Assembly (NCBI GenBank): GCA_011947345.1
Contig: JAAVTG010000554.1
Coordinates: forward strand, 496,001-560,000
Reading direction: 5' to 3'
DNA from: Phytophthora quininea
Lineage: Eukaryota > Oomycota > Peronosporomycetes > Peronosporales > Peronosporaceae
Length of the DNA: 64,000 nucleotides
The notes below the pieces were generated by a model. It ran no database searches. It saw only the letters and a program-made list of their open reading frames with translations, and was not told the DNA's origin. Positions 57,844 through 64,000 of the stretch are shown here, one piece after another. How positions within the stretch are numbered: position 1 is the first letter of the stretch; every line of letters begins with the position of its first letter. Position numbers and translations under genes: made by a program.

Positions 57844-60012
57844 TTACAGCGGGTTAAAAGAGAAAGACACTTGAGATATGGCGAGGGTGGGTTTGTTCTT
57901 GTGCGTTGTAAGCCGTTCACGATATTGAAGTCCGTAGTTAGCAGGAGTGGAGCTTCTTGGCTGAAGAGGTTCTGGCGGAGTCGGAGGCTTGATCGACAAC
58001 TTTTGGCTGGAGTGGCCAAGCATGAGCCGATGTGCAGCTGCCACTTGCATCGGCCCAGGAACAACCGAAGGTTTCTTTCCAGCCGCGGCCAGCCATTGCG
58101 CTTTGTCCGTCCCGGAGAAACCAAAGCAGTCGCGACCGAGTTGGTCTTTCTTTTGAGCACCTTTGAGTGGCGGGAGCACGACACCGTTGCTGTCAATTTC
58201 TGGCCGTCGATGCTGCAGTGGAGCCGAAAAGCGCAGCTGAAGCTCGTCGATGTACTGCTGGGAAGCTGCTAACATTTTCTTGTATTTCGAGTTGAGCTGT
58301 GACGTCAAAGGTGGAGGATAAATGCGCTCGAAGTCTTTTAAGTGTTCTTGATCCTCGGGTTCATTGCTTTGAAGTGCGAGCGCAGTTTCACATGGTGCGA
58401 AGTCGTAGATACTCCGGCCGTACTTCTGCTGAAGACTGCGACTCAGCTCCTCCTGATTGTCCACGTATTTGTCGACGATTTTGTTAATTTGCTTCAAGCG
58501 CTCCGAGCCGAAGCGGGTGTAGAACTTCGTTAGCGTCGTGCGAAGCTGGTCTGACGTCAAAGTCCTGGGTAACTGGTTCGAGTTTGGCGGTGCCGTTGAA
58601 ATACTATCGGCTTCGAGGCCAACATCGTCCTGTGTGTCGACTCGAGGTGATACCATTAGCGGCGGAAGTTCGTCACGATGATTATCGCAGATGGCCGATG
58701 CTGGAGCCCCATACAATCGCTTCTGAAGTGCACGGGTTTGATCAGCCTGGTAGCGGACCTTGTCGTTTGAAGAAATATTCAAGAGGTCAAACGTTTGCGA
58801 GATAAGTGGCTCCTTGACACTCCAATCTAGTGGTGAATCACATCCGAAGCTCGGCAGGTGATTGACCTCCAGTAGCCATGGTTTCAATTGTTCGTCAACA
58901 AGTACATCCATTCCAAGCAGCGAGAAAGAGCACGATGAAGACGCTGGGGTGGGAGTGTTTGAAGAACCGCCGTCAGTCGGGTCGCAGCTGCTTTCAGAAT
59001 CGACGCTACTACAAGCGCTAGTCGGTCGACCGTTCTTGCCGGAGTAGACTTCATTTATATTGGTGTTGCTCATACGAGATCTCGATCTCGAGGCAGACTG
59101 AGAGCGCCGTACATACTTTGCAAAAGTGGATCGATACTCCTGCGCAAGTGTTGGCTGTACTGCGAGGATTGCTTTGAGACAGATATCGCCAATCTGCTCC
59201 CACAGCTTATCCACTTGCTGCTCCGGATACGTCTCTTTCAGCCACGAGAAAAACCACTTCACTGAGCGCTTGCTACCTTTGCCATCATCGCTGACTCCCT
59301 TTTCAAAATTGTTCGAGTGCTTATTGACGGCGTAATTGGTGAGGTGCATGAACCGCTGCTCGAGATTGTCGGCGTTCGGAGCAACGTAGTCTGCTGTGCA
59401 CATGCGCACCAAGCCGTCTTTGAAAATGTAAACTCGCAGTGGAGAACAAGATGTCACCAACACGTAAATGCGCAAATCGAATTTCTTACCGTCGATGAGC
59501 AATGGTCGAGCCACATATTGCTGCGCGACTAAGACGTCTCCTTTCGGTATTTGTGAGAGCTTGCGCGTGAGGAACACTCCACGACCCTGACACATGTGGT
59601 CAGGCTTGACGATGAACGTACGTTGACTCTCGCCGTCGGAGTTGAAGTTCTGCTGAAATTCGTACTGGTCGAATGGGAGGATCCAAGTCCTTGGAACGAA
59701 GTCGAACTCGCCAGGAAAGAGTTTCTTCATGCGCTCGAGGTTTCGTGCCAGTTTGGACTTGCATGCGAGGTTTGACATGCCTGGGAAATGGTTCACCTTT
59801 TGATACGGCAGCAGGACTTTGAAAGTTGGAAGAATTTCTGGCACGTCAATCCAGTGCAGATTGCAAGCCGTCGGCTTCGCGTCCGGGTTTTCATCCGTCA
59901 CGAGCTTCCAGCCGCGAGCTCGAGCCACTCGCCGCACCACTTCATACCTGCACAACGTCACATTGATACGGACCCTTTTCGCTTTTCGACTGGAAGAGAG
60001 CTTGCTATCCAT
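57844..60012 (-). CDS. Tubulin polyglutamylase, TTLL family
   Basis: A single uninterrupted frame of 722 residues. The ATP-grasp/TTL domain spans about residues 15-410: CNLHWIDVPEILPTFKVLLP, INHFPGM-like VNHFPGMSNLACKSKLARNL, TFIVKPDHMCQGRGVFLTRK (ATP-binding Lys and Gly loop), VAQQYVARPLLIDGKKFDLR, FMHLTNYAVNKHSNNF and LLEVNHLPSFGCDSPLDWSV near the metal site. These are the hallmarks of the TTLL6/TTLL13-type polyglutamylases, which add glutamate chains to tubulin in axonemes. A Ser-rich insertion with SASRSRSRMSN and a long disordered tail follow. It lies downstream of TPI on the same strand. With LRRC49-like and CEP78-like genes nearby, three ciliary genes lie within 12 kb. Confidence 0.85.
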   Translation of the reverse strand: MDSKLSSSRKAKRVRINVTLCRYEVVRRVARARGWKLVTDENPDAKPTACNLHWIDVPEILPTFKVLLPYQKVNHFPGMSNLACKSKLARNLERMKKLFPGEFDFVPRTWILPFDQYEFQQNFNSDGESQRTFIVKPDHMCQGRGVFLTRKLSQIPKGDVLVAQQYVARPLLIDGKKFDLRIYVLVTSCSPLRVYIFKDGLVRMCTADYVAPNADNLEQRFMHLTNYAVNKHSNNFEKGVSDDGKGSKRSVKWFFSWLKETYPEQQVDKLWEQIGDICLKAILAVQPTLAQEYRSTFAKYVRRSQSASRSRSRMSNTNINEVYSGKNGRPTSACSSVDSESSCDPTDGGSSNTPTPASSSCSFSLLGMDVLVDEQLKPWLLEVNHLPSFGCDSPLDWSVKEPLISQTFDLLNISSNDKVRYQADQTRALQKRLYGAPASAICDNHRDELPPLMVSPRVDTQDDVGLEADSISTAPPNSNQLPRTLTSDQLRTTLTKFYTRFGSERLKQINKIVDKYVDNQEELSRSLQQKYGRSIYDFAPCETALALQSNEPEDQEHLKDFERIYPPPLTSQLNSKYKKMLAASQQYIDELQLRFSAPLQHRRPEIDSNGVVLPPLKGAQKKDQLGRDCFGFSGTDKAQWLAAAGKKPSVVPGPMQVAAAHRLMLGHSSQKLSIKPPTPPEPLQPRSSTPANYGLQYRERLTTHKNKPTLAISQVSFSFNPL

Positions 60013-60204
60013 CTCGAAGTTGGAAGCACCTCGGTGTCGATGGCCAGCACGAGGAAGTCAACGAGTGTCTTGATGCGAAGCAGTTATCAAAGGTTGTTGC
60101 CGACAGGGCTATTTGAAGGAAATTTGCATGTTCGCATTTTATTTGCCACACATCCAGCCGCACATGGCGGTTGCAAATGTATTTCAGCTGGAAGGCATCA
60201 CACC

Positions 60205-61083
60205 TCACAGGGCGCTTCGAACGATCGTGTCGAACTCGGGTTTGAGCGAGGCTCCTCCGACGAGAAACCGTCCACATCTGCCAGAGCAATCAGCTCGGCG
60301 CAATTCTTACCGTTGACAGATCCTCCATAGATGATGCGCACATTATCCGCCACCTTTGTCGACGTTGCTCGCAATCCATTGACGCAGATTCTGGTGAGCC
60401 GCTTGAGCTTGTGCGGGTGTGGCCACCACACCCGTGCCGATGGCCCAGACGGGCTCATAGGCGATCACCACGCGCTCCCAATCCTCCTCACTGATGATAT
60501 CGGCAAGAGCTTTGGTCTGTCGCGTCAAGACAGTCAGCGTTTGGTCTGCTGTACGCTGCTCGAGCGTCTCTCCGATGCAGAAGATGACCTTGAGACCCAG
60601 CTCCAGCGCTCGCTTGGTCTTCTTGGCCACGATCTCGTCCGTCTCGCCGTAGTACGCGCGTCGCTCCGAGTGGCCCGTGATCGTCCACGTCAGTCCGAAA
60701 TCTGTGTAATGGCAGCTCAACGATCAGGACAATATCTATCGGTTTGACGAACCAGTCCCCACCGTACCAAGGAGCTGTTCGGCCGCAATTTCGCCCGTGA
60801 AGGCGCCGACACCTGTAAGACTCACGTTCTGAGCACAGATGGCGATATTTTGCTGCAGCAGTCTCTGTACGAGGTCCAAATGCAGCGCAGGGGGAGCCAC
60901 CACCACGTCCACTTGGGCAGGGTCCACCGACTTGTTCAGCACTTGCACGAAGTCACGCACGGAGCTCTTGGAGCCGTTCTGAGGGAATTATAAAGGTCAA
61001 CACTTGCATAGGGCAGAGGACACGCGATGGGAAGGCAAGCGTACGCATTTCCAGTTGCCGCCGATCAGGTACTTGCGGGCCAT
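60205..61083 (-). CDS. TPI1: Triosephosphate isomerase, three exons, two frameshifts
   Basis: Exon one 61083-61045 ([13 protein letters not shown]), intron 60979-61044, exon two 60978-60768 ([39 protein letters not shown]), intron 60702-60767, exon three 60701-60205. Catalytic residues are visible: Lys in NWKCN, His in [18 protein letters not shown], Glu in [20 protein letters not shown] with the mobile loop. Frame shifts occur near 60362 (an AAA/GG run) and near 60258 (GGTTT), after which [18 protein letters not shown] ends the enzyme as usual. Total about 250 residues. It interconverts dihydroxyacetone phosphate and glyceraldehyde 3-phosphate in glycolysis. No organelle leader is seen, so this should be the cytosolic form. 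Confidence 0.88.
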
Positions 61084-61173
61084 GGCGAGAGATTGTCAAT
61101 GGCGGGTTGCTGTTGACGAAACAGAATTGGGCCACATTATGGGTCAAGTTGAAGTTGGATACCCAAATCACGC

Positions 61174-63563
61174 TCAGTCAATTTCAATAACCTCAGGCAC
61201 TCGCTTTCGCTTTTTCGGCGGCCTCACTTCAGCAGCATCCTCAAAGTCGCTATTCGCGTACACCAGACAACGTGGTAGCTGGATTTGAAAGCGATCTCTT
61301 TTCAAGTGCTGAGCACGCGGTCCAGGTACGAGGTAGCAGATCGTTTTGTACGCAGTGTAGCTGATCTCGGGTTGCAACACGTTGCTACAGAGACAACATT
61401 TAGCGACCCACCGAACACTGCATAAAAATCAACATCAACGCACCTCAGCATGAGATTGATAACCAGACTATCACACGCGCCTCGTGACATCGAAGATATC
61501 GCTGGATCGAGGTCCGTCCATTGCTGCCCAAACTTTTTAGATTTGAACTCGTCGATCAGCTGCTTCAGGGTAAGCCGCCGCTCACTGATAAAAAGTAAAC
61601 GTGTTAGTCTTGATGAAAGCTCAGCTGTACCAGTGCTGCCACGTACAGTCGTTTGGCATCCTCGGTGATTGAAACCAGCGCTTTGCTGTGCTGAGTTAGG
61701 TCAACTGTTTCACCAACACTACTGCTACGCTTGCAGTTGTCGCAAGCTCCTTCGCACATGGCCGTCGATTCCAGTGCTTCGCTAAAGTTGTGATTAGTAG
61801 TAGTGTTAATCAAACTGACAAATGCGATACGTACCTGAAGTAGGAGGCCATCATAGACTGCCGACACTGCGTGAGCTCCTCGCAATACTTGATCATCGAC
61901 CTCATATTCTGCATGCCACCGACTTCAGCGTGCACAATATTGCACACTCGAAGCACATCGGATGGCTTGTACATCAGCACACATCGTGCTGCTTTTCCGT
62001 CACGACCTGCCCGTCCAGACTCCTGATAATACCCTTCAACAGACTGAAGGTATCCATGAAAAATATTCTGACATACCCATTTACAACTTGTTGCCGCGTA
62101 CATACCTTGGAAAGGGTAAAGTGGATGACGAAGCGCACATCGGGCTTGTTAATGCCGAGACCAAATGCAATGGTCGCTACGACAACTTGGAGCTTGTTGC
62201 GAAACCATGCCATATGAGTTTCTTCCTTGTCCTCAGCGTACGCATGATAATACGCAGCTCGAACATTTGCCTGGCGAAGGTGCTGCGTTACTTGCTCTGT
62301 TTCCTTTCGCGTCAGACAGTAGACAATGCCCGTGTCAGTTGGGGAAAACGATTTCACAAGACGGATAAGCGCATCCATCGCCGTCGCATCCTTGGCTGGT
62401 TTTTCAACGACCTGCATCGCAAAAGGCTTAGATCTCTTTAATTCTCCTCACATAGCAACATACCTCGTAGTGCAGATTATTCCTCAGAAACGATGTCCTA
62501 AACGAAGTGCACTTCTGAATCTCAAGAATGGTCTTCACATCCGCGGCAAGACGTGGCGTTGCCGTAGCTGTCAGCGCCAGTATAGGGACAGACGGAAACT
62601 GTCGTTTTAGGATCCCCAACTTGGAGTAGTCCTGAAGCATATCTGTATAGTTAATAGGCCATCATGAATATCACAGTGACCATTGGGAATCGTACACTTC
62701 GAAAATCGTGCCCCCACTGACTGCAGCAATGCGCTTCATCGATCACGAAGCGCTTAAGCCTTCCATTCTGGTACGCCTTCTCGAATCTCGACATCAAAAG
62801 TTTGCTGTTGATGAGTTTCTCTGGAGTGATCAACAGAATTCTCAACTGGCTGTCAGGCGCAAGCAATGACTTATAAATGGCTGAAGCTTCTGCTCGAGAC
62901 TGTTCTCCAGACAAATGGCGCGCAGCACCTTCGCCAGCGATGTCGTTAAATAGCATGGCCTACTCACATAACAAAACGTTATTTAGGACAGCAAATTATC
63001 ACCCAGAACCGTTAGTATCTACCTGATCTTGAATCAATGAGATCAAGGGTGAAATGACCACTGTAAAACCAGCATTCTGGGAGTACAAATTAGCATACCT
63101 AGCTTCTCAAATACCACACAATTGCCGACAAACCCCATCCAACATCGCTGGTAGTTGGTAGCAGAGACTCTTGCCTCCCCAGATCTCATGACCACGAACA
63201 CATCTTGCTTGGACAGCGTGGCATTGATCACTTCTTCCTGGACAGACCGGAAACCCGGCAAATGGAACTGCTCAGAGGTCTCGTCAACGCCATTACACTT
63301 TCATTAGAATATAATACCCGTACTGTGTCATGTAGAAGCGTCTGGATCTGCTCCGTCCACGAGAACTGCTTCTTCCAGTCATGAGTGGCTCCTGCCTCTC
63401 CCTGTATCCTGCTGTCTCGGGACTCTTCGTCCGACAGACGCTCCTGTAGCTCTCTCTTCCTGTCCAGCAGCTCGCTCTGACGCTGCAGCAACATAGAGAG
63501 GTCCTCCTCCACCTCGCGGAGCTCCACTTCCACCTCCGCCAGCTCCTCTTCGACGTCGATCAT
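61174..63563 (-). CDS. RECQL: RECQ1-type DNA helicase, many exons, frameshift in Walker A
   Basis: Starts [20 protein letters not shown] with the N-terminal coiled coil of human RECQ1 ([18 protein letters not shown]) and [18 protein letters not shown]. Helicase motifs follow: [20 protein letters not shown], Walker A ([14 protein letters not shown] after a frame change near 63170), [53 protein letters not shown] (DEAH), [59 protein letters not shown], and [20 protein letters not shown]. The zinc-binding RQC part shows [10 protein letters not shown] and [10 protein letters not shown]. The C-terminus has [10 protein letters not shown] and a basic KKRKR signal. It unwinds and anneals DNA in repair and replication. 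A stretch of introns of about 55-80 nt separates the motifs; exact borders are only partly resolved. Confidence 0.85.
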
Positions 63564-63738
63564 TACGGTCTGCAGGAGTGATGGTTAATGCAGAGCCCAC
63601 TATTTGAAGCGATAACGCAGATACAATTTCCAAGTCACCGTGGCCACAACGGTTTCCGCATCCGAAGCGACCACTCCACAACTCGATCTTGAAGAGGCCA
63701 AGGCGGCGGCAGGGCGTCTAGAGAAGAAGAACCACAAG
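63564..63738. promoter_or_regulatory. Divergent promoter of the RECQ1-type and cullin genes
   Basis: About 175 bp lie between the two starts. The cullin frame is also open upstream of its proposed Met (VSASEATTPQLDLEEAKAAA), so its true start may lie within this stretch. Confidence 0.4.
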
Positions 63739-64000
63739 ATGTCGCTGCTCAAGACGTCCACGGTAAGGCCTCACATATGTATAACCTCTAACGCCTTCCC
63801 TAGACATCGCTAGCTGCCGAAAGATACTCATATCACATGGCTGTTGAACTTATTTTGCCTCAGGTTAACTTTGAAAATGTTTGGAGAGAGATGCAGCCGC
63901 CCCTGGCATCTCTCGTATCGGGCAAGCCGCAGACACTGACCAACGAGAAGTGGCTGGAGATGTACTCGTACGTCGGTGCTTCGTGTGTCCGATAAATGTC
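63739..64000 (+). CDS. Cullin, N-terminus, cut by the window end
   Basis: Exon one ends MSLLKTSTV at 63762 (GTAAGG donor). Exon two from 63864 reads NFENVWREMQPPLASLVSG, then TLTNEKWLEMYS, and ends at a GTACGT donor near 63969. This is the opening helix of a cullin (NFENVW..L.., NEKWMEMYS in CUL-type scaffolds). Cullins hold the RING protein RBX1 and a substrate adaptor in ubiquitin ligases. The rest is outside the window, so the class cannot be fixed. Confidence 0.65.

Overview
The window looks like nuclear DNA of an oomycete, most likely Phytophthora or a close relative. Three things point there. Housekeeping genes are eukaryotic with short introns (mostly 42-72 nt, many with a CTAAC-like branch site and GTAAGT/GTACGT donors). 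The gene set mixes flagellate/ciliary genes (LRRC49-like, TTLL-type polyglutamylase, a CEP78-like LRR/coiled-coil protein), an M96-type mating-specific protein pair and oomycete-style bZIP and TRP-like proteins. Many DNA transposon classes are present. No RNA gene, CRISPR array, LTR or prokaryotic operon was seen.

The window divides sharply in two. Positions 1 to about 29.8 kb are gene-poor and built from decayed mobile DNA. In order these are a hAT transposase (1-1445), a frameshifted bZIP gene (2372-3032), a Mutator-like transposase joined to an Ulp1-type cysteine peptidase (3376-7198), a PIF/Harbinger transposase (7320-7860, minus), a fragment of two arginine-pathway genes (9055-12769), a Helitron helicase with a recognisable 3' terminus (13543-16030, minus), and a piggyBac-like element with matching ends (17430-22285) that encloses a Myb/SANT-like gene and a second Harbinger piece. 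Another Harbinger N-terminus (23100-23756), a 0.5 kb MITE-like inverted-repeat unit (24172-24687) and a Fanzor (eukaryotic TnpB homologue) pseudogene (25568-27391) follow.

From 29.8 kb to the end the region is gene-dense, with intergenic gaps often under 200 bp. It holds a TRP-like membrane protein, a tail-anchored protein, an FDXACB1-like methyltransferase, and a small membrane protein. Next is a locally duplicated block in which three copies of an undescribed Cys-rich family and two M96-like genes are interleaved, with an SLC44 choline-transporter-like gene inside it. After that come a 2-phosphoglycerate-kinase-like P-loop kinase, a two-RRM RNA-binding protein, mitochondrial endonuclease G, an 88-residue basic protein, an LRRC49-like protein, proteasome subunit RPN1, a CEP78-like gene, a TTLL ligase, triosephosphate isomerase, a RECQ1-type helicase and the start of a cullin gene.

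Many conserved single-copy genes carry single-base frameshifts, often in homopolymer runs (RPN1, TPI, FDXACB1-like, SLC44, TRP). Others (ENDOG, TTLL, the P-loop kinase, one M96-like gene) read cleanly. The simplest reading is residual indel error in a long-read assembly laid over real decay in the transposon half, so 'pseudogene' calls in the right half should be read as 'frameshifted as given'.
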